Shown here: in pieces, positions 43,615-52,386 of the stretch | Position numbering within the stretch: position 1 is the stretch's first letter | Layout of the letters: each line of letters starts with the position of its first letter | Assembly: GCA_035550315.1 (NCBI GenBank) | Contig: DASZPL010000094.1 | Span: forward strand, 37,151-101,150 | Length of the DNA stretch: 64,000 nt | DNA from: DASZPL01 sp035550315 | GTDB lineage: Bacteria > Actinomycetota > Actinomycetes > JAFAQI01 | Direction: 5' to 3' | Notes under the pieces: generated by a model | Databases searched by the model: none | Told to the model about the DNA's origin: nothing | The model's input: the letters and a program-made list of their open reading frames with translations, nothing else | Translations under genes and position numbers: made by a program

Positions 43615-44576
43615 GCCGCTTCCCGGATGCGCTCAGCGGCGCGGAGCCGGGCGGCCGCCGCGCGCGGGTTGTCCGCCACCTCGCGGTCCGCCGGCCGCTC
43701 CGCGCCTCGGGTCAGCAGCCGCAGCTGCGGGCTGGCATCGGCCGGCACGACCGGAAGATCGGGCGGGGCGGTCTCGGAGGCGGCGTTCAGCAACGCCCGC
43801 TTGACGATCCGGTCCTCCAGCGACTGGTAGGCCAGCACGACCAGCCGGCCGCCGACGCGGAGCGCCGCGATCGCGGCCGGTAGCGCCCGGCGTAAAGCGC
43901 CGAGCTCGTCGTTGACCTCGATCCGCAGTGCTTGAAACGTGCGCTTGGCGGGATGTCCACCCGTGCGGCGGGTGGCCGCGGGGACGGCGTCGCGAACGAG
44001 GTCCGCCAGCCGAGCGGAGGAGGTCAACGGTGCGATCGCGCGCTCTCGCTCGATGGCGCGGGCGATCCGCCGGGCGAACCGCTCCTCGCCGAAGTCACGA
44101 AGCACCTTGGTCAGCGCGTCGACCGAGTAGCCGTTGACGACGTCGGCCGCCGTCAACGACGACGACGGATCCATTCGCATGTCGAGTCCGGTGTCACGGG
44201 CGTAGGAGAACCCGCGTTCGTCCTGGTCGAGCTGCATCGAGGACACACCCAGGTCGAACAGCACGCCGTCGACCCGGGTGACGCCGGACGACTCGAGCAC
44301 GCGAGGAAGCGCGTCGTACACCGCGTGGACCAGGGTCAGCCGGTCGCGGTGAGCTGCCAGCCGGGCCGCGGCGCGCTCGAGGGCGGCCGGGTCACGGTCG
44401 ATGCCGATCAACCGCAGCGCCGGATGTTGTGCGAGCAGCGCGGCGGAGTGACCACCGAGACCGACCGTGGCGTCCACGACGATCGCGTCCGGGCGCTGCG
44501 CGACCGGCTCCAACCAACTGAGCACCCGGTCGACCATCACCGGCAGATGCCGGGGGCCGGGTTCGGTGTCCGTCAT
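43611..44576 (-). CDS. rsmH: 16S rRNA m4C1402 methyltransferase RsmH
   Basis: 321 aa. HLPVMVDRVLSWL at the N-terminus, the SAM site in VVDATVGLGGHSAALL, FDLGVSSMQLDQDERGFSY, MRMDPSSSLTAADVVNGY and the C-terminal LAYQSLEDRIVK are all RsmH boxes. The substrate is C1402 of 16S rRNA. The ATG follows an AAAGGCGG sequence. A long hairpin lies between this gene and mraZ. Confidence 0.98.
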   Translation of the reverse strand: MTDTEPGPRHLPVMVDRVLSWLEPVAQRPDAIVVDATVGLGGHSAALLAQHPALRLIGIDRDPAALERAAARLAAHRDRLTLVHAVYDALPRVLESSGVTRVDGVLFDLGVSSMQLDQDERGFSYARDTGLDMRMDPSSSLTAADVVNGYSVDALTKVLRDFGEERFARRIARAIERERAIAPLTSSARLADLVRDAVPAATRRTGGHPAKRTFQALRIEVNDELGALRRALPAAIAALRVGGRLVVLAYQSLEDRIVKRALLNAASETAPPDLPVVPADASPQLRLLTRGAERPADREVADNPRAAAARLRAAERIREAA

Positions 44577-44609
44577 CGCCGCCTTTCTGGGTCGGGTGCC
44601 GATTGGTTG

Positions 44610-44692
44610 CGGCTGCGGTCAGGTCCCTACCGCCGCGCCTGCCACCGGGGAAGGGATGGCAGGTGCCGTCGGCAGGGGCCTGACCGCAGCCG
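44610..44692 (-). promoter_or_regulatory. Long nested hairpin between mraZ and rsmH
   Basis: The arms 44610-44628 and 44674-44692 are complementary at 18 of 19 positions (single mismatch at 44624/44678). Inside them CCTGCCA (44638-44644) pairs with TGGCAGG (44657-44663). In the mraZ-rsmH transcript this would be a very stable structure covering most of the 122-bp gap. There is no T-run, so it is not a standard intrinsic terminator; attenuation, RNA stability or processing are possible roles. Confidence 0.75.
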
Positions 44693-44698
44693 AGCTGG

Positions 44699-45133
44699 TC
44701 ATGAGTCGGGAGCCGGCTGATCCTCGGAGAGCTCGGAGTACGCCTGCTCCCGGCTGGCCTGGTACTGCTCCCAGGTCGCGGTGTCCCAGACCTCGATATA
44801 GCTGAGGATGCCGATCAGCGTGCAGTCGCGGCCGAGCCCGGCGTACTCCCGCAGCTTCGTCGGGATGGTCACCCGGCCTTGCCGGTCCGGCACCTCGTCG
44901 TGCGCCTCGCCGAAGAACATCCGTTTGAACTCGCGCCGCTCCTTCGCCACCCGCGGGGTGTCTTCCCGCAGCGACTCGGTGATCCGGGTGAACTCCGCCA
45001 CCGCGTCGATCCGCAACGACCGCTCCTGGCCGCGGGTGATCACCAGCCCGTTCGCCAGCTCGTCCCGCCACTTGGCCGGGAGCACCAGCCGGCCCTTCTC
45101 GTCCAGCCGCGGCGTGAACGTCCCGAGGAACAC
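44699..45133 (-). CDS. mraZ: Transcriptional regulator MraZ
   Basis: 144 aa. Two AbrB-like halves are visible: FLGTFTPRLDEKGRLVLPAKWR and DEVPDRQGRVTIPTKLREYAGL. MraZ binds repeats in the dcw promoter and controls the cluster it heads. GTG start with GGGAGG upstream. Confidence 0.97.
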   Translation of the reverse strand: MFLGTFTPRLDEKGRLVLPAKWRDELANGLVITRGQERSLRIDAVAEFTRITESLREDTPRVAKERREFKRMFFGEAHDEVPDRQGRVTIPTKLREYAGLGRDCTLIGILSYIEVWDTATWEQYQASREQAYSELSEDQPAPDS

Positions 45134-45169
45134 GCCTGGCCTCCCCGCGCCGGTCGTAGGGCTGGTGGA

Positions 45170-45197
45170 GGGAGCGGCTGGCCCCCCACCCGCTCCC
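45170..45197 (-). promoter_or_regulatory. Hairpin and G-rich repeats in the mraZ leader
   Basis: GGGAGCGG (45170-45177) is complementary to CCGCTCCC (45190-45197), 12-nt loop. On the minus strand two TGGGG units occur 11 nt apart in this stretch, reminiscent of the TGGG-type MraZ boxes of other bacteria, but the spacing differs from the known 10-bp period, so this is only a candidate. Confidence 0.35.
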
Positions 45198-45208
45198 CAT
45201 AGCTCGCC

Positions 45209-45236
45209 AATTTACTCCCTAGCCCTCCCCTGTCAA
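45209..45236 (-). promoter_or_regulatory. mraZ: Candidate dcw promoter in front of mraZ
   Basis: Minus-strand TTGACA (45231-45236), 16-nt spacer, TAAATT (45209-45214). A near-consensus primary sigma promoter, giving a leader of about 70 nt to the mraZ GTG at 45133. Confidence 0.65.
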
Positions 45237-45301
45237 CCATCTCCATCCCCCACGTGCCCATGTCGCCCCGCCCGGACCCGGCGGCTCCCAGCCGGCCCCT
45301 G

Positions 45302-45330
45302 CTCCGCCGATGCCGCCCCACGCGGCGGAG
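45302..45330. repeat. Inverted repeat upstream of the MoxR gene
   Basis: CTCCGCCG (45302-45309) and CGGCGGAG (45323-45330), perfect 8-bp arms, 13-nt loop, 67 bp before the moxR start in the divergent mraZ/moxR region. Could be an operator or a leader hairpin. Confidence 0.4.
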
Positions 45331-45396
45331 TGCAAGACTCGTCAGACGAACAACGCGAGACCGCCGCGTCGGCGACGGTCCAGCAGGAGGTAGGTC

Positions 45397-46383
45397 GTGC
45401 CCAGACGAGCGCCCGCCGAGATGGACGCCTCCGATGTCGCGGCGGTCGCCGACCGGATCACCGCCGCCGTCGAGACCGTGATCGAGGGCAAGAGCGAGGC
45501 GGTACGGATGGCGGTGAGCGTGCTGCTCGCCGAAGGCCACCTGCTCGTCGAGGACGTGCCCGGCGTCGGTAAGACGATGCTGGCGAAGGCGCTCGCCCGG
45601 TCGATCGACTGCTCGGTGCGGCGAGTGCAGTTCACGCCCGACCTGCTGCCGAGCGACATCACGGGGGTGTCGGTCTACAACCAGGAGCGGCGCAACTTCG
45701 AGTTCAAGCCGGGCGCGATCTTCGCCAACATCGTGCTCGGCGACGAGATCAACCGGGCATCGCCGAAGACGCAGTCGGCACTGCTCGAGTGCATGGAGGA
45801 ACGACAGGTCACGGTCGACGGGATCACCTACCTGCTGGACCCGCCGTTCATGGTCATCGCGACTCAGAACCCGGTCGAGATGGAGGGCACCTACCCACTG
45901 CCCGAAGCGCAACGCGACCGGTTCAGCGCCCGGCTGGCACTCGGCTACCCGGCGCCCGACGCCGAGCTCGCGATGATCGACTCACACGGCGCCGGCGATC
46001 CGCTCGACGAGCTCGACGCGGTGTCGAACGCGACCGAGGTCGCGGCCGTGGTTGCCGCCGTGAGGCGCATTCACATCGCCGACAGCGTCCGGCGGTACGC
46101 CGTCGACCTCGTCGACGCGACCCGTCATCACCCGGACCTGCGGCTCGGTGCGTCGCCTCGCGCCACGTTGCATCTGCTGCGCACCGGGCGCGCCATCGCG
46201 GCGCTCGACGGTCGCGACTTCGTGTTGCCCGACGACCTCGTCGCGTTAGCGGACTCGGTGCTCGCGCACCGGCTGCTGCTGTCGACCGAGGCACAGATCG
46301 CGCACCGCACCGCCACCGAGGTGGTCGCCGACGTGGTCGCGCGAGTGCCGATCCCGGCAGTGACGACTCGTCGCCCCGCCTGA
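45397..46383 (+). CDS. MoxR-family AAA+ ATPase
   Basis: 328 aa. Walker A in VEDVPGVGKTMLAKAL (about residue 54-66), Walker B in IVLGDEINRASPKTQSALLECMEE, sensor 1 in MVIATQNPVEMEGTYPLPEAQ. MoxR ATPases act as chaperones for neighbouring membrane or VWA proteins. The GTG at 45397 is supported by GGAGG 6 nt upstream. It leads an operon with the DUF58 and transglutaminase genes. Confidence 0.95.
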   Translation: MPRRAPAEMDASDVAAVADRITAAVETVIEGKSEAVRMAVSVLLAEGHLLVEDVPGVGKTMLAKALARSIDCSVRRVQFTPDLLPSDITGVSVYNQERRNFEFKPGAIFANIVLGDEINRASPKTQSALLECMEERQVTVDGITYLLDPPFMVIATQNPVEMEGTYPLPEAQRDRFSARLALGYPAPDAELAMIDSHGAGDPLDELDAVSNATEVAAVVAAVRRIHIADSVRRYAVDLVDATRHHPDLRLGASPRATLHLLRTGRAIAALDGRDFVLPDDLVALADSVLAHRLLLSTEAQIAHRTATEVVADVVARVPIPAVTTRRPA

Positions 46384-46389
46384 GGTTCT

Positions 46390-47727
46390 ATGCGGGCGAT
46401 CATCCTCTCGCTGACACTCCGCGGTCGCTGCCTGCTAGCCGCCGGGGTCACGGCCGGAGCGGTCGGCATCGGCTTGGCGAACCTCGACCTGGTGCGCGTC
46501 GGCCTGCTCCTTGTCGTGCTGCCGATCGCGTCGGCCGGGTACGTCGCGAGGACCCGGTTCCGGTTGTCGGCCACGCGTCGGCTCGACTCCGCCCGGGTCG
46601 CGGCCGGGGGGCGGGCCCGGGTCGTCGTCCGGCTGGAGAACGTCTCGCGGCTGCCGACCGGAGTGCTGCTGGTCGAAGACACCGTGCCCTACGTCCTGGG
46701 CGGCCGGCCGCGGCTGGTGGTGGACCGGCTGCCGCCGCGGCGGCCGGTCGACATCGGCTATCAGATCGACGCTCAGCACCGCGGCCGCTACACGGTCGGC
46801 CCGCTGACCGTCCGCCTTACCGATCCGTTCGGACTGTGCGAGGTCGTGCGGTCGTTCGTCACCTCCGACACGTTGATCGTCACGCCGGAGATCACTCCGC
46901 TGCCGGTCATGCGGCTCACCGGCGAGTGGGTCGGCGACGGGCAGAGCACGGCGCGATCGGTTGCCACCCACGGCGATGACGACGTGGCCACCCGCGAATA
47001 CCGCCAGGGCGACGACCTGCGTCGGATCCATTGGCGGACGACCGCGCGCCGCGGGCAGCTGACTGTCCGTCGCGAGGAGCAGCCGTGGCAGAGTCGGGCC
47101 GCCGTCCTGCTGGACGGCCGCGCCTTGGCGCATCGCGGCGACGGGCCGGCGTCGTCGTTCGAAGCGGCGGTCTCCGGCGTCGCCTCGGTCGGGCTGCGGC
47201 TCGCGCAGTCCGGCTTCGCGGTGCGGCTGCTCAACGACAGCGGCCGCGAGCTCGCCGCCGGTCATGGGGTGACGGGCGCGGGCGGTGACGGCGTCTTCGG
47301 CGGCCGGATGCTCGACGCACTTGCCGTGATCACGGCGTCCGGCGGACGCAGCTTGCGGGCGGGCATCTCCGCGCTGCAGCAGCACGGAAACGAAGGCGTC
47401 GTCGTCGCCGTACTCGGCGCCCTGTCCCCCGACGACATCGAGCAGCTGAGCCGGGTGCGCTGTGGCACGGGCGCGCGGCTGGGCATCGCGGTCATCCTGG
47501 AGACACCGTCGTGGACGGTGTCCGGCGAGCCGGACGCCAAGCTCGTCATCCCGGTGCAGCAGGCCAGCGAGTTGCTGATCCGCGCCGGCTGGCGGGCCAT
47601 CGTGCTGCGGCGCGGCGACGACCTGTCGAGCGCGTGGTCGGCGATCGGCAGCAGCGTGACCGCCGCCAGCCAGCACACCTTCGTCACGGCCACCACCGGC
47701 CCCGACACCACGGACATGCCAGCGTGA
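46390..47727 (+). CDS. DUF58 domain protein
   Basis: 445 aa. Two hydrophobic helices near residues 13-52 precede a beta-rich part; the DUF58 signature is EYRQGDDLRRIHWRTTARRG at about residues 203-222, followed by a vWA-like domain. It is the usual MoxR partner, six bp downstream of it. Molecular role unknown; the module is linked to envelope or secreted-protein maturation. Confidence 0.9.
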   Translation: MRAIILSLTLRGRCLLAAGVTAGAVGIGLANLDLVRVGLLLVVLPIASAGYVARTRFRLSATRRLDSARVAAGGRARVVVRLENVSRLPTGVLLVEDTVPYVLGGRPRLVVDRLPPRRPVDIGYQIDAQHRGRYTVGPLTVRLTDPFGLCEVVRSFVTSDTLIVTPEITPLPVMRLTGEWVGDGQSTARSVATHGDDDVATREYRQGDDLRRIHWRTTARRGQLTVRREEQPWQSRAAVLLDGRALAHRGDGPASSFEAAVSGVASVGLRLAQSGFAVRLLNDSGRELAAGHGVTGAGGDGVFGGRMLDALAVITASGGRSLRAGISALQQHGNEGVVVAVLGALSPDDIEQLSRVRCGTGARLGIAVILETPSWTVSGEPDAKLVIPVQQASELLIRAGWRAIVLRRGDDLSSAWSAIGSSVTAASQHTFVTATTGPDTTDMPA

Positions 47728-47776
47728 GGGCCAGCCGGAACGGCCGCGGGACCGTCCGCTTTACGGCGGTGGACGC

Positions 47777-50137
47777 GTGAACAGCCAAATCCGGCTCACG
47801 GTGTACGCCGCGGTCGCGACGCTGGCCACGGCGAGTGCGCTGGCCGCGGTGTTCGCCGGCGGCAGCTGGATCGGCCCGGTGCTCGGAGCCATCGTCGCGG
47901 TCGCGGTCGGCACGCTGGCCACCCGCTGGTCACCGCTGCCATCGGCGCTGGAGGCGCCCGTCGCCGCACTGTTCGTCCTCGGCTGGATCGACCTGCTGTA
48001 TGCCCGGTCCGAGGCGTACCTCGGCGTCATTCCGAACGGCTCCGCAATGCACCAGTTGGCGCGCGTGGCGCGGGCCGGGTTCGACGACATCCGGCACCTA
48101 CCGTCGCCGGTCCCGACGCACCACGGCGTGGTGTTGATCGCCACCGTCGGCGTCGCGGCCGTGGCGTTGCTGGTGGACCTGCTGGTCGTTGCGGTGCGCC
48201 GGGCGGTGCTGGCGGGGCTGCCACTGTTGGGGTTGTTCACGGTCTGCGCGGTCACCGCGAAGCACGGCGCGGGCATCGGCCCATTCATCCTCGGTGCCGC
48301 GGGCTATGCCGCGCTGCTGTTCGCCGAGCATCGAGAGCACGTCAGCCGATGGGGCTCGGCGACCGCCGGTGCGCTGCACAACACCCCGGGAGGCTGGCCG
48401 GCCCGATCCGCTGCCGCCCGCGCGCCAGCGGCCGTCGGCCGTCGCATCGGCATCGCCGTCATCGGCGTGGGCGCCGTTATGCCACTGGTCGTGCCCGGTT
48501 TGCACGGCGGCGTGCACGGCGGCGGCTCCAACCGGAACGGCGACAGCAGCGTGCTGACGATCAACCCGATCGTCTCGATCGCCGACGACCTGAGGTCCAC
48601 CGCGGACACGCCGATCCTGCGCTACACCACCCACCAGGCGACCCCCGAGTACCTCCGGCTGACATCGCTCGACGTGTACGACACCGCAACGTCGACGTTC
48701 TCGGCAGCCAAGCTGGAAGCCCCCGCCCAGGCGCGGGTGCGAGGCGCACTGCCCGGTGTCCCGGCCGGACCGACCGCGACCACGACCGACGTCAGCGTCG
48801 GCCCGATCCAGCTGCGCTGGCTGCCGATCACGCGCGACACCACCAGCGTGCACGTCGACGGCGACTGGCGCTATGACGCCAACACCGGCACCGTCTTCTC
48901 CGCCAGCGACGACACTCAGAACCTCAGCTACCAGTTCACCAGTTCGCCGCGCCAGCCGACCCGGCGCCAGCTGTCGACCGTCTCCGCCAGTTTCGACACC
49001 TCGAAGCTCGCGGGCGACTTGCTGCTGGGCCACATTTCGCCGGCTGTCATCGCCCTGACCCGGCACGTCATCCGACACGCGACAACGCCGTACCAGAAGG
49101 CGGTTGCGATCCAGGCGTTCCTGACCAGCTCGCCGTTCACCTACAGCACGAACATCCCGGCGGACAACTCCGGCCACGCCCTCGCCCACTTCCTGTTGCA
49201 CACCCACCGCGGCTTCTGCCAGCAGTACGCCGCGGCGATGGCGGTGATGGCGCGGATCGCGCTGATCCCGTCACGGGTCGCCGTCGGGTTCACTCGCGGC
49301 GAGCAGCAACCCGACGGCACCTGGGTGGTCACCACCCACGACGCGCATGCGTGGCCGGAGCTGTACTTCGCCGGCTACGGCTGGGTGCCGTTCGAGCCGA
49401 CGCCTCGCAACGACGGCCAGGTGCTGACCCCGTCGTACACGTTGCCGGCCAGCTCGGCGGGCAACGGCGGCGGCGCGCACCCGAACGACACCCGGTCAGG
49501 GAAGCAGCAGGGCAAGTCCGGTCAACGAGCCGGCGGGCTGCCGAAGGGGCTGCGTGGCGGGAGCAACGGATCCGGTCAGTCGCAGGGCTCGAGCTCGAGC
49601 GCGGGTCCCGTGATCGGCGGCGTGATCGGCGGGCTGGTCGTCATCGCGCTGATCGGACCGGGCCTCAGCCGGCTGGTGGTGCGCCGGCGCCGCCGCCGAC
49701 GGATGCGCGACCCCGTGACCGGCTCCGCGGCCGCCTGGGCGGAGCTTCGGGCATCTGCTCTCGACGTCGGCCTGTCCTGGGACGAAGGGCGCAGCCCGCG
49801 CGAGCTGGCGCACCAGGTCGGCGCCGCGTTGGCGGCGACGGCGGGCAGCGGCGATGCGCTGGCCCGGATCTGTCGCCGCGAGGAGCAGTCGCGGTACGCT
49901 GCGGCCGCGCCGCCGGCCGACGGCTCAGTCGGTCGAGACCTCGACCTGATCCGACGGGCTCTACGCGGCCGCCAGTCGCGCTGGGGCCGGATCCGCGCCG
50001 TGCTGCTGCCACGGTCGGTGGTCATGTCGGTCGTCGGCGAGGTGCAGAAATTCGCCGGGCGAGCCGCGGAGCTTCCCGGCCGGGTGGCAGATCGGCTGCC
50101 GCTCCGAGCGCTGCGGGTCGGGCGGGGCGCCGGCTAG
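47777..50137 (+). CDS. Transglutaminase-like membrane protein (TgpA family)
   Basis: 786 aa. About six to seven N-terminal helices (residues 5-240), then an extracytoplasmic region (DUF3488-type) and a papain-like transglutaminase core: Cys481 in HRGFCQQYAAAMAVMAR, His524 in THDAHAWPELYF and the Asp/Glu region in VPFEPTPR. A Gly/Ser/Gln-rich linker, one more helix (GPVIGGVIGGLVVIALIGPG) and a ~150-residue cytoplasmic tail (DUF4129-like) end the protein. Third gene of the MoxR-DUF58-TgpA module; substrate unknown. GTG start, 49 bp after the DUF58 gene. Confidence 0.93.
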   Translation: MNSQIRLTVYAAVATLATASALAAVFAGGSWIGPVLGAIVAVAVGTLATRWSPLPSALEAPVAALFVLGWIDLLYARSEAYLGVIPNGSAMHQLARVARAGFDDIRHLPSPVPTHHGVVLIATVGVAAVALLVDLLVVAVRRAVLAGLPLLGLFTVCAVTAKHGAGIGPFILGAAGYAALLFAEHREHVSRWGSATAGALHNTPGGWPARSAAARAPAAVGRRIGIAVIGVGAVMPLVVPGLHGGVHGGGSNRNGDSSVLTINPIVSIADDLRSTADTPILRYTTHQATPEYLRLTSLDVYDTATSTFSAAKLEAPAQARVRGALPGVPAGPTATTTDVSVGPIQLRWLPITRDTTSVHVDGDWRYDANTGTVFSASDDTQNLSYQFTSSPRQPTRRQLSTVSASFDTSKLAGDLLLGHISPAVIALTRHVIRHATTPYQKAVAIQAFLTSSPFTYSTNIPADNSGHALAHFLLHTHRGFCQQYAAAMAVMARIALIPSRVAVGFTRGEQQPDGTWVVTTHDAHAWPELYFAGYGWVPFEPTPRNDGQVLTPSYTLPASSAGNGGGAHPNDTRSGKQQGKSGQRAGGLPKGLRGGSNGSGQSQGSSSSAGPVIGGVIGGLVVIALIGPGLSRLVVRRRRRRRMRDPVTGSAAAWAELRASALDVGLSWDEGRSPRELAHQVGAALAATAGSGDALARICRREEQSRYAAAAPPADGSVGRDLDLIRRALRGRQSRWGRIRAVLLPRSVVMSVVGEVQKFAGRAAELPGRVADRLPLRALRVGRGAG

Positions 50138-50141
50138 CCAG

Positions 50142-50537
50142 TCAGCGGTCGCCGTGGCGACGCTGCCAGCGTTCTTCCAGCCGCTGCACGACCGAGCGCC
50201 GCGGCATCGGCTCGCTGCGGCTGTGGCGCGACCGCCGGCGCGACCAGCGCAGCCCGCTGCGATGACCGGTCATCCGCTGCCAGCTCGCGATCGCGAACCA
50301 GGCGCCGGCCAGCATCAGCACGAAACCGGCGACGCCGAGCGGGATCAGCTTCGTGATCACGCCCGCAAGCAGCAGGCCGAGACCCATCGCGACGACGGCG
50401 ATCGCCCGGATTACCCGGCGACGATGGTGAGTGCGGAGATCGGTGGCCTGGTAGATGCTCGCGAACTTCGGATCCTCGGCGTAGAGCGCTTGCTCGATCT
50501 GTTCGAGCAGGTGTTGCTCGTGCTCCGAAAGCGGCAC
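50142..50537 (-). CDS. DUF3040 family membrane protein
   Basis: 131 aa. The family motif PLSEHEQHLLEQIEQALYAEDPKFA starts the protein, then two helices (AIAVVAMGLGLLLAGVI and IPLGVAGFVLMLAGAWFAI) and a basic tail. The GTG at 50537 has AGGAGG 6 nt upstream, better than any earlier start. Function unknown. In Mycobacterium a DUF3040 gene also lies near the mraZ end of the dcw cluster. A TATTCT at 50605-50610 on the minus strand may be its -10. Confidence 0.88.
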   Translation of the reverse strand: MPLSEHEQHLLEQIEQALYAEDPKFASIYQATDLRTHHRRRVIRAIAVVAMGLGLLLAGVITKLIPLGVAGFVLMLAGAWFAIASWQRMTGHRSGLRWSRRRSRHSRSEPMPRRSVVQRLEERWQRRHGDR

Positions 50538-50648
50538 GGCACCTCCTCGGATCCCGCATTCGCGCCCCGTGCAGCGCAAGTCGCTGATCGTGACGTGCCC
50601 CACAAGAATACGGACCTAACGCGCGCATCCGCCAGGGATCCACAACGG

Positions 50649-51881
50649 CTAGTGGCCGCTGGGCCGATCGGGATCGACCAACGTCCCGCGACGGACCGCG
50701 CCGGGGCCGTAGCGCGCCGCCGCCCGGTCGACGGCGAGCTCGGCCTGCCGCCACTCGTCGTCGCTGCCGAGGCTCAGCTGCTGCGGCGTTTCGCCCGCGT
50801 CTACCAGGCCCTCGAGCCGGACGCCGACCAGTCGCAGCGGTGCGCCGTCGCACCCGGCTGCGGCGTACAGCCGGCAGGCGACGTCGTAGATCACCGCGGC
50901 GGTATCCGACGGCGCCGGCAGGCTCTTCGACCGGTTGATCGTGGTGAAGTCCGAGAACCGGATCTTGACGCTGACCGTCCGGCCGGCGAGCCGGTGCCGG
51001 CGCAACCGGGCGGCGACCCGCTCGGACAGCCGCAGCAGCTCGCGCCGGATGTCGTCGCCATCGCGCAGGTCGCGGGCGAAGGTCTCCTCCGCGCCGATGC
51101 TGCGCTCCGGCTCGTGCGGCACGACCGGTCGCGGGTCGCGACCCCAAGCCAGGGCATGCAGGTGAGCGCCGACCGCCGCGCCGAGCGAGTGGACCAACGT
51201 CGACTCGGGGGTGCGCGCGATGTCGCCGATGGTGCGCAGGCCGAGGGCGTCGAGCCGCTGCTCGGTGCGCTCCCCGACACCCCACAACGCGCCCACCGGA
51301 AGGGCGTGCAGGAACGTCGTGACCGCGCCGCGCGGCACGACCAGCAGGCCGTCCGGCTTGGCGCGTGACGACGCCAGCTTCGCGACGAACTTGGTCGGCG
51401 CCACTCCGACCGAACACGGAAGTCGTTGCTCCTCCGCGATCCGGGTGCGGATCAGCTCGGCGATGGTGCGCGGGCTGCCCACCCGGCGGCGGGCCCCGCC
51501 GACGTCGAGGAACGCCTCGTCCAACGCGAGAGGTTCGACCAGCGGCGTGATCGATCGGAAGATCGCCATCACCGCCGCCGACGCCTCGGCGTAGCTGTCG
51601 TGGTCCGGCTCGACGATGATCAGACCCGGGCACAACCGGCGGGCCCGCATCATCGGCATCGCACTGTGTACGCCGAAGGCACGCGCCTCGTAGGTCGCGG
51701 CCAGGACGACCGCGCGAGCGCCGTCGTGACCCACCACGACCGGCCGGCCGACGAGGTCGGGACGCCGCCGCAGCTCGACGCTGGCATAGAACGCGTCCAT
51801 GTCGGCGTGCAGGATCACGCAACCGCGGTCGTCGCCGGGCAGGTCGGGCGGTGGTTCCCGCTGCAGCTGCCGCCGGCTCAC
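50649..51881 (-). CDS. dinB: DNA polymerase IV (Y-family translesion polymerase)
   Basis: 410 aa. CVILHADMDAFYASVELRRRP and PLALDEAFLDVGG carry the catalytic acids; CSVGVAPTKFVAKLASSRAKP and LWGVGERTEQRLDALGL (thumb HhH) follow, and the little-finger domain holds KSLPAPSD. No canonical C-terminal beta-clamp motif is obvious; the QQLSLG near residue 377 may serve. It lies 16 bp downstream of the HEPN gene, whose promoter overlaps an SOS box, so both should be DNA-damage induced. Confidence 0.95.
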   Translation of the reverse strand: MSRRQLQREPPPDLPGDDRGCVILHADMDAFYASVELRRRPDLVGRPVVVGHDGARAVVLAATYEARAFGVHSAMPMMRARRLCPGLIIVEPDHDSYAEASAAVMAIFRSITPLVEPLALDEAFLDVGGARRRVGSPRTIAELIRTRIAEEQRLPCSVGVAPTKFVAKLASSRAKPDGLLVVPRGAVTTFLHALPVGALWGVGERTEQRLDALGLRTIGDIARTPESTLVHSLGAAVGAHLHALAWGRDPRPVVPHEPERSIGAEETFARDLRDGDDIRRELLRLSERVAARLRRHRLAGRTVSVKIRFSDFTTINRSKSLPAPSDTAAVIYDVACRLYAAAGCDGAPLRLVGVRLEGLVDAGETPQQLSLGSDDEWRQAELAVDRAAARYGPGAVRRGTLVDPDRPSGH

Positions 51882-51897
51882 CGGTGCATTCTGGCGT

Positions 51898-52305
51898 TTA
51901 GCCGGCGCGGCGGGCGAGGTCTGGCAGGACCAGCAGCGTGGTCTCGACCAGGCCGAGGAAATCGCGCGCGTCGCGGACGGCTTGATCCGCCTCGGCCGCG
52001 GTCACCGAACCGCGAACGCCGGCTTGCGCCACCGCCCGCTTGTCGGCCGCCGCCGCGAAGTGCCGCGCCCAAGGCGCGAGCTCCGGGGCGACGCCCGGCA
52101 GCAGCACCCAGGCGCTGGTCGGCCGCCGACCGCGCCGGCCGCCCGGCACCGAACGGTCGGCGATCACCGCGGCGGCGGCGCGCAGCGCCGCCATGTGGGC
52201 CGCGGCGTAACGCTCGGCGGCATCGCGGGCCCCGGTCGCTTCGGCGTACGCCGCCCGGGCGGCAGCCAGCAACCGAATCGTGCTGGCGGACCCCGGCGGG
52301 TTCAT
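51898..52305 (-). CDS. SAV_6107-type HEPN domain protein, first gene of the dinB operon
   Basis: 135 aa, almost all helical (STIRLLAAARAAYAEATGARDAAERYAAAHMAALRAAAAVIAD), matching the small actinobacterial SAV_6107 HEPN family. HEPN proteins are often RNases, but the catalytic R-x4-6-H is not clear here. The open frame extends to an ATG at 52335, but the promoter elements place the transcription start at the A of the ATG at 52305, so that ATG is chosen and the mRNA is leaderless. Its role beside a Y-family polymerase is unknown. Confidence 0.8.
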   Translation of the reverse strand: MNPPGSASTIRLLAAARAAYAEATGARDAAERYAAAHMAALRAAAAVIADRSVPGGRRGRRPTSAWVLLPGVAPELAPWARHFAAAADKRAVAQAGVRGSVTAAEADQAVRDARDFLGLVETTLLVLPDLARRAG

Positions 52306-52308
52306 GTC

Positions 52309-52324
52309 TCGAACATACGTTCGA
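52309..52324. promoter_or_regulatory. Perfect SOS box (LexA site)
   Basis: TCGAACATACGTTCGA is a full palindrome of the mycobacterial/actinobacterial LexA consensus TCGAAC-N4-GTTCGA. It covers the -10 element of the HEPN-dinB promoter, so bound LexA would block RNA polymerase. Confidence 0.9.
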
Positions 52325-52340
52325 TTAGTCGTCATGTCAA
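52312..52340 (-). promoter_or_regulatory. HEPN-dinB promoter, leaderless
   Basis: Minus-strand TTGACA (52335-52340), 17-nt spacer, TATGTT (52312-52317), then 6 nt to the ATG at 52305. Consensus -35, good -10 and ideal spacing; the predicted +1 is the A of the ATG. Confidence 0.85.
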
Positions 52341-52386
52341 GCCGACCGGCACGGGCGTTGCAGCCGCTGCGGTAGCGTCCGCGCTC

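Noticed and set aside
45134..45200. Canonical MraZ-binding boxes in the mraZ leader
   Set aside because: Only two TGGGG units 11 nt apart were seen, not the three 10-bp-spaced repeats known elsewhere, so listed only as a weak candidate.
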